Positions 1 through 8,046 of a stretch of DNA of 64,000 nucleotides are shown piece by piece. Both the position numbers and the translations under genes were made by a program. Below the pieces are notes generated by a model. The model searched no databases, was not told the DNA's origin, and saw only the letters and a list, made by a program, of their open reading frames with translations. Source of the stretch: Hydrogenophaga sp. (lineage in GTDB: Bacteria; Pseudomonadota; Gammaproteobacteria; Burkholderiales; Burkholderiaceae_C). Location of the stretch: contig NZ_JAUSCF010000018.1 of assembly GCF_030651625.1 (NCBI RefSeq), positions 1 to 64,000 on the forward strand, written 5' to 3'. The number at the start of each line of letters is the position of its first letter. The first letter of the stretch is position 1.

Positions 1-139
1 CAGCATCATGGTGGGCATCCATGAAGCCTGCCTGGTACACGGACGCCGAGCAGACGGCACGGTCAGCTATGTGGATGGCGCCAACATTGCAGGGTTTGTG
101 AAAGTGGCGGATGCCATGCTGGCGCAAGGCATCATCTAG
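1..139 (+). CDS. gdhA: NADP-type glutamate dehydrogenase, 3' end only
   Basis: Only the last 45 codons are in the window; the frame opens at base 2 and ends in TAG. The tail contains GANIAGFVKVADAMLAQG, which I recognise as the C-terminus of the hexameric GdhA family (E. coli GdhA ends almost identically). The family makes glutamate from 2-oxoglutarate and ammonia with NADPH in the cytoplasm. The catalytic part lies upstream and cannot be checked. A GC-rich repeat begins a few bases after the stop. The call rests on this C-terminal motif alone. Confidence 0.85.
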   Translation, partial: SIMVGIHEACLVHGRRADGTVSYVDGANIAGFVKVADAMLAQGII

Positions 140-145
140 AGACCA

Positions 146-285
146 CCCCCCTGCGCCGCTTTGCGGCTTCCCCCCTCTCTGGCGCCTTCGGCTTGGAGGG
201 GGGACGGCACCTTGGACCGGCGGAGCCGGGTCTTCGGTGCCCCTGGATGAAGCCATCTCGTTCGGTGCGGTTCTCACTCCGGGAG
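146..285 (+). repeat. Single copy of the 137-bp GC-rich repeat family
   Basis: The segment opens with six C then TGCGCCGCT, and carries a C-rich arm and a G-rich arm (CTTGGAGGGGGGACGGC) followed by GGCGGAGCCG and a GCCCCTGGAT tail. It is a diverged copy of the unit arrayed four times at 17031-17566; further copies are at 57016-57121 (reverse) and 62827-62903. No coding signal is credible here. With the next element it fills most of the 627-bp gap between gdhA and the HIT gene. Confidence 0.75.
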
Positions 286-530
286 CGCTCTCGCAGCTGC
301 TTGTCGCTCTCTTTCACCAGGCGCTGGAAGGAGCGAAGCCACGCTCACCAAGCGGCAGTCCGATCCCGACCCCGCTTTCCGGCGTCATGCGCTGGCGAGT
401 AGCACAGGGCCGGGCGGATCAGGGCTGCGCAGGTCCGAAGGCCGCGAAGCGGCCAAGTTTGCGCAGACCCCGCCCGGCCCGAGCAACGCAGTGCGCCCGT
501 AGCGCAGCGAAGGGACGGCGCATCCGGCTC

Positions 531-626
531 ACCTTTCTTTGGCCTACGTTTGGTGTTTGCGTAACTTTGCTGCGCAAAGTGAGCAAACCCCGCGCGGTAC
601 GCGCCTTTGGCGAAGCAAAGAAAGGT
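531..626. repeat. Nested-hairpin repeat element
   Basis: Outer arms ACCTTTCTTTG (531-541) and CAAAGAAAGGT (616-626) are perfect inverted copies. Inside lie GTTTGC/GCAAAC (555-560, 583-588) and ACTTTGC, loop TGC, GCAAAGT (564-580). The concentric pairing suggests a folded RNA or a MITE/REP-like element. It lies between gdhA and the convergent HIT gene, with no T-run typical of a terminator. The rest of the gap (286-530 and 627-766) is GC-rich and shows no gene I can support. Confidence 0.55.
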
Positions 627-766
627 AGGTCGGCCGCCGGGCCGAGACCCGGCCAAACCAAGCTTCAGGAGAAAGCAGCAAATGAGCGCCACACACCCCT
701 CGCCATTGGCAGTAAGGGGCACTGAGTCGATGCGGTTCACACTCCACTGCGCCGCACGCCCGCCAG

Positions 767-1171
767 TCAAATGTGGATGCGCTCAGCCAGCGCCTGCAAT
801 TCGCCCAAAGGCGGGTCCTTGCGAGGCCAGACAAGCCCGACGCCATCATCGGCATGCCTCGGCAGCACATGCACGTGCACATGGGGCACGGTCTGCCAGC
901 CGTCGGGTTTGTTGGTCTGCAGCAAGGTCAGGCCGCTGGGCTGGAATTCGGCTTGCACCGCTTTGGCGATGCGGGTGGCCACGGCGAACAGGTGGGCGGC
1001 TTCGGCCTCTTCCAGCTCCATCACCGTTTCCACCTGGCGTTTGGTGGCCACCAGCACATGGCCGGGGTTGACCTGGCCGGCGTCCATGAAGGCGATCACC
1101 TGATCGTCTTCAAACACGATGGCGGCGGGGATTTCGCGCCGAAGGATGCGGGTAAAAACGCTGTCGGTCAT
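767..1171 (-). CDS. HIT family nucleotide hydrolase
   Basis: 134 aa, the normal size for a single HIT domain. The histidine triad HVHVHVLP sits at residues 97-104, with H97, H99 and H101 on the nucleotide phosphate; the N-terminal half has the usual FxRIxRxEIPA and GHVLV blocks. Family members hydrolyse AMP-linked dinucleotides or phosphoramidates (Hint/Fhit type). Two ATG codons are adjacent (1174 and 1171); I chose the second because an AAGG lies 7 bases before it. Monocistronic, convergent with gdhA and divergent from the lipoprotein hydrolase. The substrate cannot be told from sequence. Confidence 0.9.
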   Translation of the reverse strand: MTDSVFTRILRREIPAAIVFEDDQVIAFMDAGQVNPGHVLVATKRQVETVMELEEAEAAHLFAVATRIAKAVQAEFQPSGLTLLQTNKPDGWQTVPHVHVHVLPRHADDGVGLVWPRKDPPLGELQALAERIHI

Positions 1172-1267
1172 CATCAAGCCTTCATGAATGCGGCAAACGG
1201 CCGCTGCGCTACGGAACCTGTCATTCTGAACTGAACTTTCACCCCTGCGCCCGCCTCCATCTCACCC

Positions 1268-2137
1268 ATGAAACGACTGATTGCTGCCTTGCTGGCCACC
1301 CTTGCCCTGCTCGCGGGTTGCGCGACGCTGGACGAAAAGCAGCGGCAGTGGATTTTTCAGCCATCAGACCGCAGCTGGCACGGCGGCACGCTTGCGGCCG
1401 AAGGCATGACCGACGTCTGGATCGACTTCGTTTCGAAGGAATCCGGCCAACCCGTCCAGTTGCACGGGCTCTGGACGAAAAACGCCAACTTCGACGCCCG
1501 GCCGGATGCGCCGATCCTGCTGTACCTGCATGGCGCGCGTTTCAATGTGACCGGGTCGGCTTTCCGGGTGCGGCGCATGGAGGAGCTTGGCTTCTCGGTG
1601 CTGGCGATCGACTACCGGGGATTTGGCAAGAGCACCAACCAGTTGCCCTCGGAGTCCATGGCGGTGGAAGACGCACAGGCGGCCTGGGAATGGCTGGGGC
1701 AGCAGCATCCCGAGCGGCCTCGCTACATCTTCGGGCATTCCCTCGGCGGCGCCATCGCCATCGAGCTGGCGGCCCGGGTCGACGACGAGTCCGGCACGCT
1801 GGTGGAAGGCACCTTCACTTCGATTGCCGATGTGGTCGGCACCACCAAGTGGGGCTGGCTGCCGTTCTCGCTGCTGATCACCCAGCGCTTCGAGGCGGTG
1901 CGCCGCGTGCCCGACATTGGCTCCCCCTTCCTTGTCGTGCACGGCGGCAACGACCGGCTGATTCAGCCCGAACTGGGTCGGCGTCTGTATGAGGCCGCCA
2001 GCGGACCGAAGGCTTTTGTACTGGTCGAGGGGGGCTCCCACCACAACACGAACTCGGTGGGGCAGACGCAGTACCGGGAGGCGCTGGCCAGCCTGTTTGG
2101 TTGGCAGGACTTCAGCGATCACACCGCGTTGCGCTGA
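1268..2137 (+). CDS. Lipoprotein alpha/beta hydrolase
   Basis: 289 aa. A signal peptide ends in the lipobox LLAGC (Cys18), so the mature protein should be lipid-anchored. The alpha/beta hydrolase core has the oxyanion motif YLHG (86-89), the nucleophile elbow GHSLGG with Ser158, the acid in GGNDR (Asp229) and the base in GSHHN (His258 or His259), a full catalytic triad. YRGFGKS after strand 4 resembles bacterial BEM46/monoacylglycerol-lipase-like hydrolases. The substrate is unknown, probably an ester at the envelope. It stands alone, about 70 bp before the next gene on the same strand. Confidence 0.85.
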   Translation: MKRLIAALLATLALLAGCATLDEKQRQWIFQPSDRSWHGGTLAAEGMTDVWIDFVSKESGQPVQLHGLWTKNANFDARPDAPILLYLHGARFNVTGSAFRVRRMEELGFSVLAIDYRGFGKSTNQLPSESMAVEDAQAAWEWLGQQHPERPRYIFGHSLGGAIAIELAARVDDESGTLVEGTFTSIADVVGTTKWGWLPFSLLITQRFEAVRRVPDIGSPFLVVHGGNDRLIQPELGRRLYEAASGPKAFVLVEGGSHHNTNSVGQTQYREALASLFGWQDFSDHTALR

Positions 2138-2210
2138 GGCCGCCACAGAGGCCCGGCGGGTGGCCCCCAGGGACGGGTATGCCGGGGCGGCATCTGCTAC
2201 CCTCGACCGG

Positions 2211-3473
2211 ATGTCCGTTGCCTCTCCATCGCCGATGTCGCCGGGCCTGATCGTGCTCGTGCTTTCGCTGCTGCTCGGTCTGCAGCCTGTCACCACCGAC
2301 CTCTACCTCCCCGCCCTGCCCGCCCTCACGCAGGGCTTTGGCGCGCCCATGTCACAGGCCCAGTTGACGCTGACCGCGCTGCTGCTGGCTTTCGGCATGT
2401 CGCAAATGGTGTGGGGGCCTGTGTCTGACCGGTTCGGGCGTCGCCCCGTGCTGCTGGTGGGCATGTCGCTTTACGTGATCGCCTCGGTGGGCAGCACGTT
2501 TTCGGCTTCCATGGAACAACTGGTGCTGTGGCGCACGCTGCAGGGTGTGGCCATGGGCGCGGGCGTGATGTGTGCGCGCGCCATCGTGCGCGACCTGTAC
2601 ACCCCGGTGGAAGGCGCCCGCGTCATGTCCAAAGGGTTGACCGGCCTGGGCGTGATTGCCTGCGCCAGCGCACCAATGGGCGGGCTCATATCGGAGTACC
2701 TGGGCTGGCGCATGGCCTTGCTGGCCGTGGCGGTGTTCGGTGCCGGCACGCTGCTCGTGCTGGCCCTGCGCTTTGAAGAAACCCTGAAGCACAAGAACCC
2801 CCAGGCCTTGCAGCCGGTCACGCTGGTGCGCACCTGGTGGCAGATCGTGCAACATCCCACGTTCTGGGCTTACACGCTGCTGTCGACCGCGTCTTACACG
2901 GGCCTGTTCACCTTCCTGGCCGCATCGCCGTTCGTGTTCATCCAGGTGCTCGGCCTGTCGAAGCCGGCTTTCGGGATCGTGATGTTCAGCATGTCCCTGA
3001 GCTACATCGTGGGCACCTTCATCTGCCGCCGGTTGCTGCCGCTGCTTGGTGTACGGCGCACCGTGGCGCTGGCTGGCGTCTGCACGCTCACAGCCGGAAC
3101 GCTCATGGGAGGGCTGGCCCTGGCAGGCATTCAGAACATGGTCGCCATCATGCTGCCGTTCTACCTGTTCATGCTGGCCCACGGGGTGCATCAGCCTTGT
3201 GGACAGAGCGGCGCGGTCGGCCCGTTCCCCCAGGCTGCGGGGGCTGCATCGGCGCTGAGCGGTTTCCTGATGATGGTCGCGGCCTTCTTCATGGGCGGCT
3301 GGCTGGGCCGTAGCCTGGCCAGTGTGGCAGAAGGCGGCGGCACAGTGCTGCCGCTGACCAACGGCCTGTGGTTCTGGAGCGTGATGATCGCGTTCTTTGC
3401 ATGGACACTGGTGCAAAGGTACGGTGAGCCAAAGGCGCCTCCAGTTCGCCTCCATGCCGGCTCAACCCCATGA
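2211..3473 (+). CDS. Bcr/CflA family MFS drug efflux transporter
   Basis: 420 aa with about 12 hydrophobic segments. [12 protein letters not shown] near the N-terminus is typical of the Bcr/CflA drug:H+ antiporters, and loop 2-3 carries the MFS motif A as [14 protein letters not shown]. The frame is open further upstream, but ATG 2211 puts the first helix at the N-terminus; ATG 2235 is an alternative start. The stop overlaps the miaA start (ATGA), so the two are translationally coupled. Likely role: proton-driven export of a small toxic compound; substrate unknown. Confidence 0.88.
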   Translation: MSVASPSPMSPGLIVLVLSLLLGLQPVTTDLYLPALPALTQGFGAPMSQAQLTLTALLLAFGMSQMVWGPVSDRFGRRPVLLVGMSLYVIASVGSTFSASMEQLVLWRTLQGVAMGAGVMCARAIVRDLYTPVEGARVMSKGLTGLGVIACASAPMGGLISEYLGWRMALLAVAVFGAGTLLVLALRFEETLKHKNPQALQPVTLVRTWWQIVQHPTFWAYTLLSTASYTGLFTFLAASPFVFIQVLGLSKPAFGIVMFSMSLSYIVGTFICRRLLPLLGVRRTVALAGVCTLTAGTLMGGLALAGIQNMVAIMLPFYLFMLAHGVHQPCGQSGAVGPFPQAAGAASALSGFLMMVAAFFMGGWLGRSLASVAEGGGTVLPLTNGLWFWSVMIAFFAWTLVQRYGEPKAPPVRLHAGSTP

Positions 3474-4537
3474 CATCGAGCGACCCGCCTGATCCAGCGG
3501 TTTCTGCGAACCCGGCTCGGCGGGGCGCAGGTGCTGCCCCCTTGGCCGTGTCGCACCAGGCGAGGCCGGCATGCAGCGTGCTTGGACTCGCCGGCCCCAC
3601 CGCCAGCGGCAAGAGCGCCGCCTCCATGGCCATTGCGCAGCGCTGGCCGGTGGAGATCATCAGCGTCGACTCGGCCCTGGTGTTTCGTGGCATGGACATC
3701 GGCACCGCCAAACCTTCCCCGCAGGAACGCGCACTCGTACCACACCACCTGATCGACATCACCGATCCGCTTCAGGCCTACAGCGCGGCCGACTTCGTGC
3801 GCGACACCACCCGGCTCGTTGGTGAGATCCAGGCACGCGGCCGCACCCCGTTGCTGGTGGGCGGCACCATGCTGTATTTCAAGGCACTGATGCACGGGCT
3901 GGACGACATGCCACGCGCCGATGCTGAGGTGCGGACCCGCATTGATGCGCGTGCCCAGGCGCTGGGCTGGCCTGCGTTGCATGCCGAACTGGCAAAGGTC
4001 GACCCGGCCACCGCTGCGCGGCTGTTTCCCAACGACTCACAACGCATCCAGCGCGCACTGGAAGTGTTCGAGGTCTCGGGCCAGCCCATTTCATCTTTCC
4101 AGACCGGGGGTGCGGCGCGGGCGGGCCCGATGCCACCGGCGCACCTGCTGTCGCTGGAGCCCGAAGACCGCGCCTGGCTGCACGCACGCATTGCACAGCG
4201 CTTTGACGCCATGCTGGCCAGTGGGTTTGTTGACGAGGTGCGCCGTTTGCGCGCACGCGGCGACCTGCACCCCGACCTGCCTTCCATGCGCTGCGTGGGC
4301 TATCGGCAGGTCTGGGAAGCGCTGGATGCTGCTGGCGATCAACTGTCCGATGCACAGCTTGCCGAGTTGCGCGATCGCGGCATTTTTGCGACGCGCCAGC
4401 TGGCCAAACGCCAGCTCACGTGGCTGCGCTCCATGCCCGAACGCCAGGTCATTCCCTGCGACGCGCCGGACGCGCTGGCGCGCGTGCTGCAATCGGTGCA
4501 GGCGCTGCTCGGTGCGCCGGCCCCGTCCTGCGGATAG
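3470..4537 (+). CDS. miaA: tRNA dimethylallyltransferase
   Basis: 355 aa. P-loop GPTASGKS at residues 42-49, then [18 protein letters not shown] and HHLIDITDP, both diagnostic of MiaA, which adds the dimethylallyl group to A37 of tRNAs reading UNN codons. [11 protein letters not shown] and [15 protein letters not shown] near the C-terminus are also typical. About 37 residues precede the usual N-terminus; GTG codons inside this stretch could be the true start, but ATGA overlap with the MFS gene favours the upstream start. Same strand as the following small ORF and ABC ATPase. Confidence 0.95.
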   Translation: MTSSDPPDPAVSANPARRGAGAAPLAVSHQARPACSVLGLAGPTASGKSAASMAIAQRWPVEIISVDSALVFRGMDIGTAKPSPQERALVPHHLIDITDPLQAYSAADFVRDTTRLVGEIQARGRTPLLVGGTMLYFKALMHGLDDMPRADAEVRTRIDARAQALGWPALHAELAKVDPATAARLFPNDSQRIQRALEVFEVSGQPISSFQTGGAARAGPMPPAHLLSLEPEDRAWLHARIAQRFDAMLASGFVDEVRRLRARGDLHPDLPSMRCVGYRQVWEALDAAGDQLSDAQLAELRDRGIFATRQLAKRQLTWLRSMPERQVIPCDAPDALARVLQSVQALLGAPAPSCG

Positions 4538-4550
4538 GTCAATCCATACC

Positions 4551-4670
4551 ATGCCGAAACGTTTCCTCCAACGTCTGCCACCTGCCTTCCGCTCCCCTTG
4601 CGCACTGGGCCACCTGGCGTGGTGGGTGGTGCTGCTCGTGGTGTTCCTGCTCTGGGGGCACAAGGCATGA
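4551..4670 (+). CDS. Small single-pass membrane protein, unknown
   Basis: 39 codons beginning MPKRFLQRLP. A basic N-terminus is followed by one strongly hydrophobic stretch, LAWWVVLLVVFLLW, and a short polar tail, so a single transmembrane helix with N-in topology is likely. Its stop overlaps the start of the ABC ATPase (ATGA at 4667-4670), which implies coupled translation, and it starts 13 bp after miaA. I do not recognise a family. It could be a membrane partner of the ATPase, which has no permease gene beside it, or a leader that sets ATPase translation. Confidence 0.5.
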   Translation: MPKRFLQRLPPAFRSPCALGHLAWWVVLLVVFLLWGHKA

Positions 4671-5338
4671 CACAACCCAGCCTGCTGGTGCAGAACCTGC
4701 ACAAACGCTACGGCGACACCCCGGTTTTCAGCCGCGTCAACTTGCGGGTGGAGCCAGGCGAATTCATTGCCATCGTCGGCGAATCGGGTGTGGGCAAATC
4801 CAGCCTGCTCAACTGCCTGGCCGCGCTGGACGACTGGAGCGATGGCACGATCACCCACAACGGCCTCGACCTCGGTGGACTCACCGAAACCCAACGTGCC
4901 CACTGGCGACGCGAACAGCTCGGCTTCGTTTTCCAGGCGTTTCACGTGTTGCCGCACCTGGACGTGGCGCAGAACGTGGGTCTCCCATTGCTTCTGCTCA
5001 CGCGACCGGACCCAGCGCGCGTGGCGCAGATGCTCGAGGCGGTGGGGCTCGGCGGACTCGGCGAACGTCTGCCGGCTCAGCTATCGGGCGGTCAGCTGCA
5101 GCGCGTGGCGATCGCCCGCGCCCTGGTGCATCGCCCCAGCCTGCTGCTGGCCGACGAGCCCACCGGCAACCTCGACCCCTCCACCGCCCGGCAGGTGATG
5201 AGCGTGCTGCAGCAACAGGCGCAGGACAGCGGCGCCGCGTTGATTCTGGTGACGCATTCGGAGGCTGCGGCTGCGCGGGCACATCGCGTGCTCCACCTCA
5301 CGTCAGAAGGCCTTCTGGCGTCACAGACACCGGCCTGA
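4667..5338 (+). CDS. ABC transporter ATP-binding protein, LolD/MacB-like
   Basis: 223 aa, a single nucleotide-binding domain. Walker A GESGVGKS (38-45), Q-loop in [12 protein letters not shown], signature LSGGQ (139-143), Walker B LLLADE (159-164) followed by PTGNLD, and a switch His in [20 protein letters not shown] and PTGNLD are typical of the LolD/FtsE/MacB subgroup acting on lipoprotein release, cell division or export. No FtsX-like permease follows; the only neighbour with a membrane helix is the 39-residue ORF that overlaps its start. The partner is therefore unresolved. Confidence 0.9.
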   Translation: MTQPSLLVQNLHKRYGDTPVFSRVNLRVEPGEFIAIVGESGVGKSSLLNCLAALDDWSDGTITHNGLDLGGLTETQRAHWRREQLGFVFQAFHVLPHLDVAQNVGLPLLLLTRPDPARVAQMLEAVGLGGLGERLPAQLSGGQLQRVAIARALVHRPSLLLADEPTGNLDPSTARQVMSVLQQQAQDSGAALILVTHSEAAAARAHRVLHLTSEGLLASQTPA

Positions 5339-5505
5339 CCCGCGTCACGGCACCGCGCCAAGCCACTTCACCGGCATCTGGATCAGGACACGGACCGGTA
5401 TTGACGCACTTCAGAGGGCCAGGATCCGATACAGCGACTGATCGGCAAAATTTCAGCAGCTCGAATGCGTGGGCCCTGCCGGTCAAGTCCAACAGGTCTT
5501 GCAAA

Positions 5506-5534
5506 TTGAAACCCGCATGTAACTTGATTACATT
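5506..5534 (+). promoter_or_regulatory. Candidate zwf promoter
   Basis: TTGAAA at 5506-5511 and TACATT at 5529-5534 are separated by 17 bases, matching 5/6 and 4/6 of the sigma-70 boxes, about 33 bp before the zwf start. The HexR-like palindrome covers the spacer and part of the -10 box, the geometry expected for repression. The rest of 5339-5567 shows no gene. Confidence 0.5.
5518..5532. promoter_or_regulatory. HexR-like operator
   Basis: TGTAACTTGATTACA is an inverted repeat with arms TGTAA and TTACA around a 5-base centre. It fits the HexR consensus I recall for proteobacteria (TGTAATNNNATTACA-like). HexR senses 2-keto-3-deoxy-6-phosphogluconate and controls Entner-Doudoroff genes, and this site lies directly before zwf-pgl-edd-eda. 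No hexR gene is in the window. Confidence 0.7.
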
Positions 5535-5567
5535 AAACTTTCGATTTCCAGTAACTCATTCTGAGAC

Positions 5568-7043
5568 ATGACGCCCTCCACTGCCCCAGCGCCTTCCACC
5601 CTGCCCCTCGACCTGGTGATCTTCGGCGGAGCAGGCGATCTTTCCGTGCGCAAGCTGTTGCCCGCGTTGTACATGGCCCACCTGCACAACAACCTGCCGG
5701 CGCAGACGCGCATTCATGCACTGGGTCGGCAACCCTGGGACCGCACCGCCTTTCTGGCCTTCATCGAAGACAAGGTGCCTGGCTTCATCGACGCCACGGC
5801 GCGCACCGAGACCACCTGGCAAGGCTTTCTACAAAGACTGAACTACGTGAGCCTGGATGCCACGCGGGCCGGCGACTTCACCTCGCTGGGTGAAGCCCTG
5901 CAGGCGGGTTCTGACCGCGTTTACTACCTGGCTACGGCGCCCAGTCTGTTCACCACCATCTGCGAGCACCTGGCAGGCGCATCGCTCATTGATGTGCGCT
6001 CGCGCGTGGTGCTGGAGAAGCCGCTGGGCCATGACCTGGCCTCCGCAAAAGAAATCAACGACTCGGTCGGCCGCCATTTTCTTGAGTCACAAATCTTTCG
6101 CATCGACCACTACCTGGGAAAAGAAACGGTGCAGAACCTCATGGTGCTGCGCTTTGGCAATACCATTTTTGAGCCTCTGTGGCGCAGTCCCTATATCAAG
6201 AGTGTGCAGATCACGGTGGCCGAATCGGTGGGGGTGGGCAGCCGCGCAGGCTTTTACGACAGCACCGGCGCGCTGCGCGACATGGTGCAGAACCACCTGC
6301 TGCAACTGCTGTGCATCGTGGCCATGGAGCCCCCCGTGTCGCTGGACCCGGATGCGGTGCGCGATGAAAAGCTGAAGGTTCTGCGTTCGCTGCGCCCCAT
6401 GACCGTGGCGCACGTGGCGCGTGACACGGTGCGCGGCCAGTACAGCGCCGGCGCCTCCGGTGGCGACAAGGCCCGGGGCTACCTGCAGGAAGACAACATC
6501 CCGCCAGACAGCACCACCGAAACCTTTGTGGCCCTGCGGGCCCACATCAACAACTGGCGCTGGGCCAATGTACCCATCCTCCTGCGCACCGGCAAACGCA
6601 TGGCAGAGCGGCGCAGCGAGATCGTCATCGAGTTCGCCGATCTGCCCTACACCATCTTCCCGGACGCACCGCGTCAGCCGGTCAACCGCCTGATGATCCG
6701 CCTGCAGCCCGAAGAACATGTGCAGCTGCAGATGATGGCCAAGGAGCCCGGCAGCGGCATGCGGCTGCGTCCGGTGAATCTGAACCTGGACCTCGAGCTG
6801 GCCTTTTCCGAACGGCGTGCCGAAGCCTACGAGCGCCTGCTGATGGACGTGATCAAGGGCCGGCTCACACACTTCATGCGGCGCGACGAACTCGAAGCGG
6901 CCTGGACCTGGGTCGAACCGATTCTGGACGGATGGAAACAGCTCAATGAGAAGCCCAAGGCATACACGGCCGGCACCTGGGGTCCAGCCGCTTCATCGGC
7001 CTTGATGGCCAGAGAAGGCTCTGCGTGGGTGGAAGAGTCTTGA
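5568..7043 (+). CDS. zwf: Glucose-6-phosphate 1-dehydrogenase
   Basis: 491 aa, full length. The NADP-binding motif [16 protein letters not shown] lies about 15 residues in, and the substrate/catalytic motif RIDHYLGKE is intact, followed by NLMVLRFGN. It oxidises glucose-6-phosphate to 6-phosphogluconolactone, the entry to the Entner-Doudoroff and oxidative pentose phosphate routes. First gene of a same-strand series with pgl, edd, eda and pgi, all one pathway. The promoter-overlapping HexR-like site suggests induction by KDPG. A 187-bp repeat-bearing gap separates it from pgl. Confidence 0.97.
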   Translation: MTPSTAPAPSTLPLDLVIFGGAGDLSVRKLLPALYMAHLHNNLPAQTRIHALGRQPWDRTAFLAFIEDKVPGFIDATARTETTWQGFLQRLNYVSLDATRAGDFTSLGEALQAGSDRVYYLATAPSLFTTICEHLAGASLIDVRSRVVLEKPLGHDLASAKEINDSVGRHFLESQIFRIDHYLGKETVQNLMVLRFGNTIFEPLWRSPYIKSVQITVAESVGVGSRAGFYDSTGALRDMVQNHLLQLLCIVAMEPPVSLDPDAVRDEKLKVLRSLRPMTVAHVARDTVRGQYSAGASGGDKARGYLQEDNIPPDSTTETFVALRAHINNWRWANVPILLRTGKRMAERRSEIVIEFADLPYTIFPDAPRQPVNRLMIRLQPEEHVQLQMMAKEPGSGMRLRPVNLNLDLELAFSERRAEAYERLLMDVIKGRLTHFMRRDELEAAWTWVEPILDGWKQLNEKPKAYTAGTWGPAASSALMAREGSAWVEES

Positions 7044-7060
7044 GCATGCTCCGACTGTGT

Positions 7061-7190
7061 CCCTCACCCCAACCCTCTCCCCAAAGGGGCGAGGGTGCAA
7101 GACAGGCCGGCGCGATGGGCGGTTGCTTGCTCCATCGCCACTCCGGCTGTTGCGCCCTCGCCCCTTTGGGGAGAGGGCTGGGGTGAGGGG
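7061..7190. repeat. Pair of 39-bp inverted CCCTCACCCC repeats
   Basis: The arms 7061-7099 and 7152-7190 are inverted copies with about two mismatches, about 52 bp apart. Each arm also holds its own hairpin: CCCTC-CCCC, loop AAA or TTT, then GGGG-GAGGG. The family recurs at 41554-41574, 44929-44949 and 56901-56936. The element fills the zwf-pgl spacer and, transcribed, would form a long stem-loop inside the operon mRNA. Confidence 0.75.
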
Positions 7191-7229
7191 CTGCCCGCTT
7201 GCCCGCACCTCAAAAAGCAGAAACCCCAC

Positions 7230-7931
7230 ATGAGCACCCCACAGTTGACTGAACACCCCAACGCCACCCCCCAAGCCATCGCAGCACACATCGCTGCTGC
7301 TCTGCGCTCTGCCATCGCCGCGCGCGGTCAGGCCAGCCTCGCGGTCTCGGGCGGCAAGTCCCCCATCCCCATGTTCGAAGCGCTGCGCGAACAAGACCTG
7401 GACTGGGCCAAGGTCAGCGTGATCCTGGTCGATGAGCGCGTTGTCCCGCGCGACCACGCCGACAGCAACACCGCCCTGGTTGCCCGCCACCTGCTGCAGG
7501 GCGCGGCGGCGGCGGCCCGCTTTATCCCCTTCTTCCGCGAACTGCCGGCGGCGCTGACAGAACAGGTGCTTGACGCCCTTGCCGCTCATGCCAACGAGCG
7601 CATCGCCCACCTGCCCTGGCCGCTGGACGTGGCGGTGCTCGGCATGGGCGAAGACGCGCACACCGCCTCGCTGTTTCCAGGCGCACCGGGCGTTGCCCAC
7701 GCCCTGCAATCCTCCGAGCGGCTGGCCTGGGTCGCACCCAGAACCGCACCCCACGCACGCCTCACGCTCACCCTGCCCAGCCTGCTGGCCGCACGTGAAC
7801 TGTTGCTCTCCATCGCTGGCGAGAACAAACTCGCCGTCTACCGCCGAGCCGCCCAAAAAGCGGACGAAGCACACCCGATCTCGCTGGTGATCAACCAGAC
7901 CCAGACCCCCTTGAGCGTCTGGATGACATGA
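7230..7931 (+). CDS. pgl: 6-phosphogluconolactonase
   Basis: 233 aa, of the NagB-like DevB/Pgl type. VSGGKSPIPMFEAL near residue 40 is the phosphate-binding motif, VILVDERVVPRDHADSN is the family signature, and GMGEDAHTASLFPG carries the catalytic acid and His. It hydrolyses 6-phosphogluconolactone to 6-phosphogluconate. The open frame extends upstream through the repeat; ATG 7230 gives the family-length protein. Placed between zwf and edd. Confidence 0.93.
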   Translation: MSTPQLTEHPNATPQAIAAHIAAALRSAIAARGQASLAVSGGKSPIPMFEALREQDLDWAKVSVILVDERVVPRDHADSNTALVARHLLQGAAAAARFIPFFRELPAALTEQVLDALAAHANERIAHLPWPLDVAVLGMGEDAHTASLFPGAPGVAHALQSSERLAWVAPRTAPHARLTLTLPSLLAARELLLSIAGENKLAVYRRAAQKADEAHPISLVINQTQTPLSVWMT

Positions 7932-7951
7932 CCACCCCGGTCAATTGCTCG

Positions 7952-8025
7952 CGGCGCGCAGCCGCACCCCCCACACGGGGGCAACACCTGCGGCCTGGCA
8001 AAGCCAGTTCCGCGGTATTTCTGAA
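7952..8025. repeat. Repeat with CTGGCAAAGCCAG core
   Basis: It contains CAACACCTGCGGCCTGGCAA and AGCCAGTTCCGCGGT. Related copies in reverse order lie at 25165-25240 and 44103-44172. The arms CTGGC/GCCAG and CCCCC/GGGGG can pair. It occupies the pgl-edd spacer just before the edd ribosome-binding site. Confidence 0.6.
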
Positions 8026-8046
8026 CAAACTCCCTGAGGGACCAAG

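Noticed and set aside
111..725. 204-residue frame in the gdhA-HIT gap
   Set aside because: Runs through repeat elements with Arg/Pro-rich nonsense composition.
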